This document shows, one piece after another, positions 33,936-45,540 of a DNA stretch of 64,000 nt; positions within the stretch are counted from its first letter, which is position 1, and every line of letters begins with the position of its first letter. The notes under the pieces were generated by a model. It worked only from the letters and a program-made list of their open reading frames with translations. It ran no database searches and had not been told where the DNA came from. The stretch is from Typhlomys cinereus (lineage: Eukaryota > Chordata > Mammalia > Rodentia > Platacanthomyidae): assembly GCA_023101885.1 (NCBI GenBank), contig JALPQD010000089.1, positions 5,937,087 to 6,001,086 on the forward strand, read 5' to 3'. The translations under genes and the position numbers were made by a program.

Positions 33936-35159
33936 TGATTGATAGGTTATAAATCACATGCAAGTAAAGTGAAAATAATCTTACACCATTGACTCTCTCC
34001 TGTTCAGGGTTTGAGACATCCCTCGCTCCAGCACATCCACACAATACACAGTACCTGCCGTTGGTATCCTAGTAGCCCTCTAAGTTACAGATTGACAGGC
34101 ATTTATCACAGTGCTCCTGTTCATGTAGCCTTTACTTTACTTTATGGCAGTCCCATAGGGTAACCCATTGATACCAAGGACATGGCATGCTAGAGAGAAG
34201 CAGGACTGTGCTTCTGTGCTATGATAGTGTGCAAGATCTTGACTTTAGGAGGGCAACAGTATGCTGTTGTTGCTAGAATGTACAGTAAGAAGGAATCATC
34301 TCTCTTTGAGACAGCAAAAAACAAAAATAAAGCTTCCCTTTTTTAGGTTGCCATAAATATTTATTGAGTGCCATACAATGTGTCAGATTATATGGGGACA
34401 TTAATTAAAGCTTAGAGGAAACCTTGTTGGCAATCTATAGTAAATTTAAAAGTAGCAATGTGTACATCCAACTGAACACTGTGTTCAAAAATTTATTTTT
34501 TTCTTAGAAATTCAGTTGCTAATATTAGGAAGCACGGACACTTTTATACAAGCTGTATTGCTTGGCAATTTCATAAGCATATATAGTACACCTTAGTCAT
34601 GTCCAACCCCCACTTTCCTGAACCCCCAAACATTTTCCCCCTCCCACCCCCATTTCCTGTTATTATTTAATAGCTCACTAAGTCCCATTAAAACTGCCCA
34701 CACAAGGATGGGCAACCTACCAACAGACACACCCCCAAAAAGAAATGATTGTCCTTCCTTAGCAGCTGAATGAACTGAATTTTAGACTAATTTTGCTGTC
34801 ATTCTTCTAACTGCAAAAGTCACAGCCATAGTGCATAATAAGTAATGAATGAATTTGAAAATCGCATTAACTCAGTGCATGTGCACACACACAAAAAATA
34901 ACAGCCCCGATAAACAGTACTGTGTGGGTCCGTGATGCTCTGAGGGGCTTGGGATGGAGCTCTTACGGAGGAGGAAGGGTTGTGGTATTTCCCTCTCTAA
35001 ATTGGCTTGTCAACCTTTCTGCTCTTCTTAGTTTGCATTTGGGGAAATTGAAGTGCAGTCACCATGAGAAACTTGCTGTAGGGCCCCGTGTGAGGATGAG
35101 ACAGAGAAAACTTTCAATAGGAGCCACCTCAGACCTTACTCTTAATTACTACATGGTAC
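33936..35159. other. Unique, repeat-poor sequence
   Basis: No gene is seen. A possible MIR relic (AATATTTATTGAGTGCCATA) lies at 34350-34400. The remainder is free of recent repeats and leads into the candidate conserved element. Confidence 0.5.
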
Positions 35160-35900
35160 TGCCTCTCTAATCAGCACAACAACAATTAAGCTGTTAAGAT
35201 TTTCGACAGTGTACTGGAAAAGACTGCTGTTTATCCTTTCTAATGCAATTCGCCTGACACACTTAGAAAACACATTGGGTGAACCAATTTATCCTGACAA
35301 AGGGAGGAGAGTCATTAGCTAATGACAATTGATTGGGGCCTTCTCTATCATTTGCAGGGGACTGACACTCCAGACTGTTCACCTCCCCATTCTGCCGCCC
35401 CTTTATTCACGCCAGGTACGTCCCAAGCTCAATGAGCCTCACTCCATGCCCATCATTCACCTAGAGGAATGGCTCCCTCTTCCTTTGACTAAACCTCACC
35501 ATTACCTTCATTCCGAGGAAGAGAAAAAGGAAAGGTAGGGGGAAGAATGGAGGGAGAAGAAAGAGCAGGATTCACAAAGATGCTGAATGGGCCAAAAAAA
35601 AAAATCTATCAACAGGCACTTTTCTTTTCTTGTCTCCTAACTGAGCTTTGTGTGCTGTCCGGGGCTATGATTAGCCAGCTGTTTAGTTAACTGGAGTATC
35701 GATCTGCCTGCCACACATTCTTTGTCTGTGGAGAACAAGGGAAGGTGCTGACCCTTCCCAGGAAGTCCCGATGACGGGTCTGTAATTAGATAATCGCTTG
35801 CTTTGGGAAGATTTTACTTTGTTCCTTGATGAATTCCCGACAACTGGTGTGCCTTTGAGGCCTCTGAAGATGCCAAACCCAAGGATGCCAATTCTTGCCG
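35160..35900. promoter_or_regulatory. Candidate conserved non-coding regulatory element
   Basis: It is repeat-free and dense in developmental transcription-factor-like motifs. A 16-bp perfect palindrome, GTCATTAGCTAATGAC, lies at 35311-35326 and is followed by AATTGATTGG. CTATGATTAGCCAGCTG and GTTTAGTTAACTGG (HNF1-like half sites, E-box) lie at ~35666-35695, ATCGAT at ~35699 and TGTAATTAGATAATCGC at ~35780. Conservation and function are inferred from composition, not shown. Confidence 0.4.
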
Positions 35901-36584
35901 TCGAAAGCTTCCATGTGGATAAAGCAGGATAATACAGGCGCCGGTTTCTCTTCCCAGAGATTAGGCGTTATTGTGGATCAACTAAAAAAGAACGTCTTTA
36001 TCGTGATGTGTGGGTTTGTTAAAAAAATAATAATAATAAAAGAAGAAGAAGAAAAGAAAAAGAAAAAAATACAAGCATAGAAACTTTGGATGCAGAGGGT
36101 AACCATTTGTTCCAAACTGGAGGAATAAGATTTTAGATGAAGCAAAGTGTGTTTGTGGGGTAGCTATCAAATTCCCTGGCTTTGGAACCAAAAGCGGCAT
36201 GCTGGGTCCGGTTTTAAGCTCAAAGCTTGAGCCCAAAGAAAGGAAAACATTATTCCTATTGCTTTGTGTTCTTAGCACAATAGAATTGAGATGAGTGAGC
36301 CCGGATTTGTAGAACAGTAGGAATTATATTCCAACAGTGTGGGGTTTAGTAAAACTCACAAATATGCAGTTTTATCCAGCGTTTTCATTCTGGCTGGTAA
36401 GCCTCTTGACATTTTAATAAAATTTATCGTAGACTACTGATTGAATTATATTTATCAAAGGATTGGAGAGAAGCAGTTTAGCAGTGGGAAAATGTACAAC
36501 TTAGTCTGAGATTCAAGCTACTAGGTGAATGCTCATCTGCCCACTGGATTTAATACCTACTTGTATATTGGACCTCAGTTTCTA
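35901..36584. other. Unique sequence with a short AAG/AAT-rich run
   Basis: A purine run (AATAATAATAAAAGAAGAAG type) lies at 36020-36070. No gene is seen. Confidence 0.5.
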
Positions 36585-36885
36585 TGTCTTTTATATACAT
36601 ATTTATATGTCTCTGTGTGTTTTACATATAATTGGGTATATATGTGTGTGTAGACATGTGTACAAGAAGGTACTTGAGTGTCCATACCCGAAGAGACCCA
36701 AGAGTGATATCAAGAATCAGTCCTCATTGTTCTTCTACTTTAGGGATATGGCTTCCAAGGGCCAAATTGCAGGCTACTACTATACCTGCCCAGTATTTTT
36801 AGGTGGGACCTGGGGATCAGAACTCAGGTCCTTTTGCTTAAGAGGCAAAGACTTTAAACTCTGAATCATCTCCCCAACTCTCAGT
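36585..36885 (-). mobile_element. SINE, family S1 (diverged)
   Basis: TG-rich start, AGAGACCCAAGAGTGATATC, GGGACCTGGGGATCAGAACT, CAGGTCCTTTTGCTTAAGAG and ATCATCTCCCCAACTCTC: an inverted tRNA-type head and body related to 4153-4510. Confidence 0.75.
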
Positions 36886-37563
36886 TTCACCTGAAAAACA
36901 TCAAAGGTGATATGATAGCAAGAACTCAGTCATCACCTTTCAATGAAGGAAAGTAACCCAAGCCTGATGATCTATTCCAGGGTTCTGTTGTTTCTTGTCT
37001 TCTTGAAGGACAGAATTCAATCAAGAGACATAGACAGTTGAGCACTTAACCAAACTAAGCAAAGCAAGCAACCCAAAGTGAAATTGGGAGTGGACTTTTC
37101 TTAGGCAGGAAGCAATCCAGTGGGTTATTTGTCATAGATTATAAAGAAATTTTATGAATATTTTATGAGATGAATGCCACATTTAAGAAAAAATGATCCT
37201 TTTTACCTTCAAAAAATTATAGTGGACCAGATCTTACTTTTAGAGAATTTCTTCCCATGATCCTCTAGAAAAATTCATGAAAGGAAGAAGCAGGTATCAA
37301 AGCCACAATCAAAGTGATGTCATAACAATGTCAGGTGTTTTTTAGGGTTTCATATGGAGTCAGAGCAACTTAACTGGAACTTCCAGGATGTTTGGCCACA
37401 AAGGGAAATTCTAACTGGCAAAAGGCACAGCTACCAAAATATAGCTGTGGCCCATTGTTACCTCATATCTAACTTCTTGCCTGTGGAATATCAAATCCAG
37501 AGCAACTCAGCATAGCACTCTGCGATGGAGTGCAGACACTGTCTTAAATCAAATCTTGCTTGC
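36886..37563. other. Unique sequence
   Basis: Nothing recognisable. Confidence 0.5.
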
Positions 37564-38214
37564 TGTATTATTTAGGGTTCTCTGAAGAACGGACTCTCTA
37601 GAATGTAATGTGTATATAAATATATATATATGTGTGTATACATATATATATGTATGTGTATATGTGTTTATTAAGTCAAAATAAAAATTAGCATCCTTCA
37701 GAGTAGTTGCCTGTAGCTGTTTCGTTCTTGACTGGAATGTCTCACAAAGCCAAAAGAACTCGAGAAGGTCTCAAGCCTCTACTTTGCTGAAGGGTCGAAG
37801 ACACTGGGCTCTGATATCCGTGAAGAACAGCTAGATTTTGACATCAGTGTTGAGCAGTGGACAACAGCAAAGGCAGCGGGAAGAGCAGTAAGGTGGAAAG
37901 GCTGGATCTCTGAGTCAGTCAAGGCTGGAAGCAGTAGTGGCAGCAGCAGCAAACAAGGCAGCAGTGCTCTAAAAAGTGAATGATGCTTGATGAGTGGAGT
38001 CCATGGCAAATCAACACAGGACGAGGGAAGAGCAGGTCCCTCCTCTCACTTCCTGTTATCCCGTCCATCACTGGAAAGCACCATCCCTGTGGGCTGGGCT
38101 TTCCACATCCTTTAAGCAAGTACCTGCAGGTTTGTTCAGGGTCCTGCTCCAACCATCCACTCGCCACAGCAGTGCCTCAATATGCTTAGTTGACACTAAG
38201 ACGTAACCATGACA
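37564..38214 (-). mobile_element. Solo MaLR-like LTR (~650 bp)
   Basis: It begins TGTATTATTTAGGGTTCTCT and ends GTTGACACTAAGACGTAACC then ATGACA. This is the inverse of MT-type MaLR LTRs (TGT…GGTTGTCAACTTGAC…AGAGAACCCT…). The flanking 5-mers CTTGC and CTGGC match at 4 of 5, a tentative duplication. A TA/TG dinucleotide run at 37612-37672 has expanded inside it. Confidence 0.75.
37612..37672. repeat. (TA)/(TG)n run within the LTR
   Basis: Alternating TATATA and TGTGTA with ACATATATAT; self-complementary. Confidence 0.85.
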
Positions 38215-39584
38215 CTGGCCTTACTTCTTTCGCTCTGAGCTGATCTGATGGTGGAGCTTGAGAGCACTAAGAACTTTATTCCAGGCTCTGGTCCTTGACT
38301 CAAGCATCACAGCCTGGGGTAGAGCAGCAATCTAGGTCAGGTAGCTAATTGGTTTTGCTTGGAACCCATGTCCCAAACCACACTGACTTATGAGAAAGAA
38401 CCACATAGTCCCGGGGACTTGAGAAGAGATGTGAAGGGGTCGTAGCCAGCTGCACAGTCCCACGAGGTTTCACATCTGCTTAAAATTCCCCTTCTTTGTC
38501 TTCATCCAACTTAGCAAACAGTTCCTGAGACAGGAAAGCCTGACCAGGAAGAGTGAGGCTTCCATCCTACCACAAATATCTCCACTTCTAACTCATGGGT
38601 CCCAGCATGCTTCTCTGAGAAGCCCACCAGCCTTAGGCCATGCAGCAAGGCAGCAAGGATTTTCCACTGGGTTCCCTGGTCTTTGCCAGTAGTAGCCTGC
38701 CTGAAAACCCTTGTCTTACTTCTCATTTTCCAGAGAGAAACTCAGTCTCCTTAGACTGAGCTTTCTGCACCACTGAACTATCTAGCACCTTAGCTTCCAG
38801 CTTTCTCTTCACACCAAGACTCCCTGGGGAAGACAACGGAGTAGAGTTTCCCAATCAGCCTTCTCTCCCTCAAGGTTCTTGGCCTCTGTATGCATTTGTG
38901 TATTTGAAAAATCTTAAAAGTTATGTGCCATACATCAGATGCTACCTCATACATATTAATTAATTCATTAATTCATTCATGACTATACTATGAACAAGTA
39001 TTCATCTAGTTAAAGATGACATTAAAACCATGAATTCAACCAATCTGCCCAATGTCAATGAAGTTTTTGTCATTGCTAGTTTTTAAGTGTTACTAAATTT
39101 TAAAAAAGAGTAAGTTACATTTTACAAGTTTTCTCATCATGAGTCATAAAGAGTCAGAAATGAACTCATACAGGTTCGAGGCTCCATGTTCTCATATCAT
39201 CTACATCTAATGTGCTGAAGGGTAGTCAGTGGGTCCGCATCTATGATTTCATTTATCTGCCTCTCTCTCAATATATATACACACACGTACACACACCCAC
39301 ACACACAAACATGAAGGTGATAATTTGCTTCTGTGCAAGGCACTGAGACCTCAGTGTGGCCCTATTAAGCCAATCAATTGGAATGCATTACAACTCAGAG
39401 TATAGCAACTGGTAACTACATTCAATGGGGGAAAAATCCAAGTAAGTCTTCAAATTCTTTAGTCTTATAGTTGAAAGAGTAAATAAAGACTTTTGAACAG
39501 AGACAACTAAGGTCATGTTCTGTCTGTGCATCTGCCCGCCCATGTGACTTTGTGGATTTGCAGAAGCTTGAATCTTGGTGCTGA
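38215..39584. other. Unique sequence, no gene seen
   Basis: Short ATTAATTCATTC-type and CACA-type runs lie at 38955-38985 and 39280-39310. No gene is supported. Confidence 0.5.
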
Positions 39585-39798
39585 ACAGATGGCTCCCGGG
39601 GTAACGCCGTAGCCGCTGAAGCAGGAGAACCTGAGTGTGGATCCCAGATCCCACATAAGAGCAGGAAGCAGAACTGGTGGCAGCCTGCGCTTTTGACCCT
39701 AGGAGGCAGAGTCTGGAAAACACCCAAACAAAGCATAAAGGAGGTAGTAGCAATCCAGAGTGATTCCTGAAGTCCCTTGGGCCTCCACGGGTACATAT

Positions 39799-39863
<65 letters not shown>
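39585..39863 (+). mobile_element. SINE family S1, full-length, with (CT)n(CA)n tail
   Basis: Head TGCTGAACAGATGGCTCCCG, a B-box-like GAACCTGAGTGTGGATCCC, then AGATCCCACATAAGAGCAGG, AACTGGTGGCAGCCTGCGCT, AGGAGGTAGTAGCAATCC and GCCTCCACGGGTACA. It ends in (CT)16 at 39803-39834 and (CA)n at 39835-39863. This is the clearest view of the family's architecture. Confidence 0.88.
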
Positions 39864-39866
<3 letters not shown>

Positions 39867-40073
39867 TCCTATGTAAAAACACCTGGCCGAAATGGCAACA
39901 GATTGCACTTCTGGTCTTGGGAGGCAGAGAGTGGGAGACCCCAGAGCAAAGCAAAAAGAAAGTAGAGCAATCCAGGATGACTCCAGAAACCATCCTTGGG
40001 TCTTCTCAGGACATGTAGTGTCCTCTGATACACAGAGACACGTACACCCTCACATATACATACACATGCACAT

Positions 40074-40112
<39 letters not shown>
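39864..40112 (+). mobile_element. Second, headless SINE S1 copy in tandem
   Basis: Directly after the CA tail of the previous copy, AGATCCTATGTAAAAACACC restarts in the middle of the same SINE body. It continues TGGCAACAGATTGCACTTCT, GGGAGGCAGAGAGTGGGAGA and GAGCAATCCAGGATGA, ending in (CA)n at 40075-40112. The tRNA-like head is missing. Confidence 0.85.
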
Positions 40113-40115
<3 letters not shown>

Positions 40116-40125
40116 AGAGAGAAAT

Positions 40126-42202
40126 GCATACAAAAAAGTAACTTTGAATCTCAATAGTCACTAACGGAAATGATACAACAACTCTTAAAAATTACATGCA
40201 AGATTAGAGAATGGCATGTGATCAGTTTTTCCTTATTTTTTATTGAGACATGACTCACATATAGTAGCATAAGCAGGTATTAAAGGCACAATTTAACTAA
40301 TTTCACATAATCTATTTCCCCATTGCAAAGAGCCAGATGTGCTGAAGAGGTAACATTCTTCTGAGTACTACCCTCAGCTCAGAAACTGAGCTTTGTGTTC
40401 TGATGGACTTCAATGTCATTTTTGTGACAAGCAGTCAGGCACACATTAGTATATGATAAACAGATCCTTCTTAAATAAGAGAACTTAGAAAGCATGTCTA
40501 GTACCAGCTACACACCAGATTTGCTCAAATTACTGTGGGAAGAGAGGCCATGGTAAAAGGGTGTATGCTGAGGGAGGAATTGATCTCATCTTGGTATGAA
40601 TTTCTGCAGAAGTGAGCTGAAACTTGGTAAATTATTGGATCTGACACATTCAGATTGAAAGCATGGGCGTTTGTATTACTGAGTAACATAGACAGGTATC
40701 TATCTGCAAAGTTTAGAGACGACCAGAAGATGATTTATGTGATGTGGCATGGGAACATGTGCCCTGGGTTCACAAAATGCTCTAAGCCTCTTCATGCACA
40801 GCCTCTATACACCCCTCAACATTATCTCCCTTGGATGTCCATCCCTCTTCTCCAACCCCCAGCTACTCCCTTCCCTTCCCAGTGGTCCATTGCAGCAGCT
40901 TACCTACGTGGTTCAACTTAAATGAACCCATACTGCTTTCAGGGTGATTATCCACAAAGCCCTGTTGATCCTTGAAAACCTTCAATGACTAAGTTTTACT
41001 AGTGAGTCAGGTTCGAGCGTGAAGCCCAACATATGATGCATAACTTCTGACTTACCACTTAGTGTACATCTCAACGCTTCCTTTCCATTGCTCTAGGCTT
41101 TTCTTTTACTAAGGAGAATCCACAGTTCTCTGCACTCTGAACATGAATGTCTTCTCTATATCTTTGCTGCACTGAAGTGCATCAGCTGTCTGTGCACTGT
41201 ACCTGCTATTGCAAAAGCTCTCCCAGCTGTGAAGCTTGAACTATGGGAAAGAGGAGGGAAGTCAGAACAGTGTATATTAACATAAAGGGGCCGAGGTGAC
41301 TATGGATTCTGACTTCTAGTGAGAGTCACCTGCCTAAGTTTCAGGTTCTAACAGTGGATGGTGAAAAATTTATGATTTTTCCTTGATACTTAATGAGGTT
41401 GACATCATCTTTTGAGGGATTTTTAACTAGAGGAGAGAATATGGAAACTAGGATGTCAAAGTCAAGGTATGTGTTGGCAGAATTCAAGCCAAACTGCTCC
41501 CCAAGACTTCTTGCCTCTTTGTCATTAATGGTTTTTCTAAGAGGCACAGACAAAATAAAAATATCACATGGATATACATGAGTTAATGACATGAACCCTT
41601 GGAAGTAGACATATTTGTCTGATGTCACCAAAGTATAAGTCAGGGAATTTGGAGCAATGGAAGGTTTTAATAGGGGGAGGGACATTGGTGAATTAAGGAT
41701 CTCAAGTGGCAAAGGCTTACCATTGGCCTCTAGCAGTGGAGCATGATCTATGATGGTTAGTCAATAGACCTTCAGTCCTAAATTGTAAGAAGTGTTTCTT
41801 TTCCTAATGGATCTTCTGCATGGGGAGCAGCCGGAGGATGCTCTGACTTTAGCTGGGGAGGGGAATCCAGGCAAAATGTGTGAAACTTAGCTCAGAACTG
41901 AGAAAATTAATGAGCTGCTTTATTGCCTTACATTTATGATAATTTGATGCTCAGAAATAGAAAATGAAGGCAAAAAGATTCATTATTGGGTAGGACTTAA
42001 AAGATGCTTTTAGAACGTGTGTCAGTCAGCATACTATGTTCACAGGTGTGTCCAACTCACAGCACATGGACTCCACACAGCCCAAGGAGAGAGACAAATG
42101 TGATCTAACACAAAATCCTAAACTAACTTAAAGCCCGATGAGGGTTCTGGCAGTGTATTTTGTAACTTGATTGTCCAGTTCTCAAATATGAACTCTATTG
42201 TT
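40126..42202. other. Unique sequence with an old L1 tail
   Basis: No gene is seen. See 40225-40325. An open frame of 123 codons (41341-41712 minus) has no known domain. Confidence 0.5.
40225..40325 (-). mobile_element. Ancient L1 3'-end fragment
   Basis: TTTTTATTGAGACATGACTC, ACATATAGTAGCATAAGCAG and TTAAAGGCACAATTTAACTA follow the inverted tail of old mammalian L1M elements (TTTATTGAGATATAATTCACATACCATAAAATTCACCC…). Confidence 0.65.
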
Positions 42203-42806
42203 AAGCATGCTACGTAGCTGGTGGGATTAATCACCTGGAACCAGACCAGCCAAATCTCTCCCCATCCTAAAGCTCGGGGAAATTTGCAGAAGAGGGGGCG
42301 GTAAGATTGTAAGAGCCTAAAGATGGGGAGGAGCAACTATACGCAAGATACTCCACACAAGTTAGGGCTGCAGTAGCCATAATCGGACTTTGCATGACCT
42401 GAGCCATGTCAATGACCCCCCAAAGTCTAGCATGGACCACAGGCACTAGGATCCTTAGAGGCAAGAGATTAACAGTCACAATAGTGTTCCCATACTGAAG
42501 GGGAGCACATGAAAGGGCTGGGCACTGCCACTGAGTCCTTACACCTCATTAGAGTGGAGAACACAGAGGGAAGTTTGACATGCACACTAAAGGATGCTCC
42601 AGGGAATGGGGGGGGGGAATGGGGAACACTGGGAGAAAGGGAGGGAGGGGGTTGAAAGAAAGGGGAAAATAGGGGAGGGTGCAAGGGGGACTGGGGAGGG
42701 GTGGAGAGAGGGAGAGGATGGGGTACCTATCAAGTTTGTATGATTGGGAAATAAATAAATAAATATAATAAATAAATAAATGAATAAATGAAAGAATGCT
42801 ACACAG
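42203..42806 (+). mobile_element. Older 5'-truncated L1 (3'UTR) with decayed TSD
   Basis: The 3'UTR starts near 42222 (ATTAATCACCTGGAACCAGA) and runs through the G-rich tract (42603-42722) to a (AAATA)n tail. The flanks AAGCATGCTACGTAG (42203-42217) and AAGAATGCTACACAG (42792-42806) match at 12 of 15, consistent with a decayed target duplication. It is more diverged than the 26-33 kb copies. Part of its 3' junction is duplicated at 45745-45877. Confidence 0.85.
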
Positions 42807-43385
42807 CAATGTCAGAAACATCTGATAAAGGCAACAGAGGATGAGGAAGAAGTGTTGGTTAGACAGATAGGAAATAGGAGCTCTGGTCAGGCCTTGGCTC
42901 TAGTTTGAGATGTCTAGGAATGAAAGTGAATGGAACTTGAAGAAATCAGGTGGTGGTATGATTTTGACTGTTGGGGAGGGGCTTAGAATTCTCCAAGTCC
43001 CAGAGAAGTCATATTAGAACAGCCACACCAATAGCTGCACCTTTCCGGCTCCTAACCACTGCACAGCTTCCCTTCCTATTGTTCTGGGACCACTCTTGGC
43101 TGAGTGTGCCTTTTAAATGCTCTCAGTGCTGAGTGGGAGGGCTGAGACCCACATACGAAGGACCTCTGCCCCTCTCCCTCTAAAGGGTCGCTTGAAAATT
43201 CCTCTCTCAAGACTATCTCATTCATCTCTGTGTCCTTAGCCTCTGCAGCGAAATCCGGTATAAGTGAGCTCACGCTATTTGTCAAGTGGGAATTGGAGAA
43301 ATCCCTTGTGGTGTGGAATTGAACTTGGCCAAGTGACCTATTTTGCCGCTTTCATAATTTATCGTACTTTAATGGAAAGACTCAA

Positions 43386-43505
43386 AGGTTTGTAGCTAGA
43401 CAGGCATGAGTTCAAGTTGTGGTCACCATTATTAACCTCCCTGAACCGTATTCTCCCGGGTCCCTGTTTGCTGGGTTTATAAAATGGGCAGTATCGAGTG
43501 AGAAA
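43386..43505 (+). mobile_element. Possible MIR relic
   Basis: AGCTAGACAGGCATGAGTTC, ATTAACCTCCCTGAACCGTA and TTTATAAAATGGGCAGTATC are in MIR order. Confidence 0.5.
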
Positions 43506-43600
43506 AATAGTTTGAGCATGCGAAGTTATATTCCATTCAACGCTGCCCTGGGCTTTCAAATCCAAGAGCTGCTGAGTTAATCCAGAAAATATTGTTAGAA

Positions 43601-43603
<3 letters not shown>

Positions 43604-43637
<34 letters not shown>
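43604..43637. repeat. (AT)17 dinucleotide
   Basis: Pure AT run; self-complementary. Confidence 0.97.
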
Positions 43638-43641
<4 letters not shown>

Positions 43642-43974
43642 TGTTTTGTTTCCTCCATCATCCCAATGATATTTATATACTTGGTCTTTTTAAGATAAGG
43701 ATTAAAATTTGATTAGTATCAAATCATGACACTTTGGTTCAACATATTTTGAATTCAAGGCATTGCAAAATGTAACCATTTTTGCCACCTCTCACTGTAG
43801 TGTTGGAAATGGTCCAAACGCATTCATTATTGGGTTTCAGTTTCAGATTTTCTTTGTTTAAGTGAACTGACGACTCTAAGTCATCAGGCACTTGTCTCAG
43901 CAAAAAGAGAATCCTCTACACATGGCTTTGCACCTATCAGGAACTTAATCGTGTCTGTACCCATCGTGTATATG

Positions 43975-44105
43975 AGCAAGGAGAAGTTACTGTCTTTGAC
44001 TCAAGGTCCTAGCTGTACTGTAGGGATATGAATAGAATCTGCTTCATAAGGTTGCTAAGCAAATGAGACTAATGCTTGCAAAGCATCTTAGTACTAGCTC
44101 GATTC
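43975..44105 (+). mobile_element. MIR 3'-part relic
   Basis: GAATAGAATCTGCTTCATAA, GGTTGCTAAGCAAATGAGAC and GCTTGCAAAGCATCTTAGTA match the distal MIR order (…CTCATAGGGTTGTTGTGAGGATTAAATGAG…AAAGCGCTTAG…). Confidence 0.6.
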
Positions 44106-44819
44106 TAGATAAATAAAATATCCCAATTTCATTGACATCCATAAAGTTAAACACTACTATGTTTATTTTGTAAGGGAAGATATTGATACCAACAGTGGAG
44201 GTGAGAATTTTATATTAAAAGTAAACCATACTAAGCAGAATGCAAAAGAAGCATTAATTAGTATCAGCTCATTCCACTTTGCTTCAAAGCTTAAATTCAA
44301 GCCACTATGAAATATAACCATTTTTTGCCTTCTCTCTTGGTGGTTAGAACTCATCACTGGCTTTGAGGTTTAGACAGAAATGAGTATTTAGGAAAGAAAT
44401 ACCAAGAGTTCGTGTCCTAGAACCTGGAACCCAGGCTGTACATTGATAGGAAAATGTGAGGGGACACTAGATAGTTGTATTGCATAAGACACAATCTAGA
44501 AGATGACTAAAGTACTATATACAAGTTTTATTACCGTTCCTTAGTATTTTATTTCCTGTGGGTATCTGCTGTGATATCTTGAGCCATATAAATGTCATAA
44601 ATAGCATGTGTATTAAAGGAAAGAGTAGTCACACTTCTCTGTGTCTCTTTCAATAATTTCCAGTTTCTTTCACATCTCGAGCTACACAAGTGAGTGCATT
44701 TTTCTGTTTCATACAGCAATTACAGAAATATGAATGCGCAGTATTAGGCTTAGGAAAGTGACATCAGTTCCTCACTATTTTGAACACATCTCTCAGTGAC
44801 ACTGTACTTTCTCATACTT

Positions 44820-44990
44820 TATCTCCTTGGGCCTAGGTGCAGCTGTAAAATGTAGACAGGGGCAAGCACAATTTATAGGTGAGAAAACGGTTCAAGGTAA
44901 TCATGTGGTTCTCCTAAGGCCACATAGCAAATAAGGGCAGCCGGTCCTGATGTTCATGACTTCCAGTTTCACTCCACCCAGGAATATAAC
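44820..44990 (-). mobile_element. MIR relic
   Basis: TTTATAGGTGAGAAAACGGT, TCAAGGTAATCATGTGG and AAGGCCACATAGCAAATAAG are in inverted MIR order. Confidence 0.7.
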
Positions 44991-45094
44991 AAAATCAGAA
45001 CCATTGTGCATTTACTTATTCCTCCATTCCGCTGTTGTTTTACTGCTAAGAGTAGCACAGCAACCAGAGCGACTATTCATGTGGCAAGTCGCAC

Positions 45095-45275
45095 CGTAAG
45101 TCGTTCCCTATATGATGTCATTTAATTCAAGCAGCCACTCTCTGAAATAGGTGGTTGCTTTGTCCTCACTTTATAGATAAAGAAACAGAAACTCAGAGAA
45201 GGCAATACACTGCCGAAGGTCATACCACTAATAGCAAGTATATCTAGACATGAAACCAGGAATCAAGATTTCTTT
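45095..45275 (-). mobile_element. MIR relic
   Basis: TTATAGATAAAGAAACAGAA, ACTCAGAGAAGGCAATACAC, GCCGAAGGTCATACCACTAA and GACATGAAACCAGGAATCAA form an inverted MIR core. It lies ~100 bp from the previous one in the same orientation. Confidence 0.8.
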
Positions 45276-45540
45276 TTTCCTTCAGCTTGATTTGGTTTAC
45301 TTTAGTGCTTATACCTGAACTAATTATGTATGTGGAGTCCTACATGCATTTTCAGGAATCTTCAACATTAACAGGGTCTACTAAGTGGTATACACAGGTA
45401 TGTGCCAATCAACAACAATTCCAATGATGCACAAAATAACCGGATTTTCCTGAATTACAATGAATTGATTAGATGGACTTATATATGAATCGGTTCAATT
45501 GAGCTGAAGTCATGTGTATTTCTTATACAGAAATAATCGA

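Larger units (their letters stand above)
42870..45540. other. Unique sequence with several MIR relics
   Basis: No gene is seen. Individual relics are listed separately; an (AT)n run lies at 43604-43637. Confidence 0.5.

Noticed and set aside
39388..40164. Several 60-200-codon frames with polyCV, polyTH or polyRE
   Set aside because: They translate the CT and CA arrays of SINE tails.
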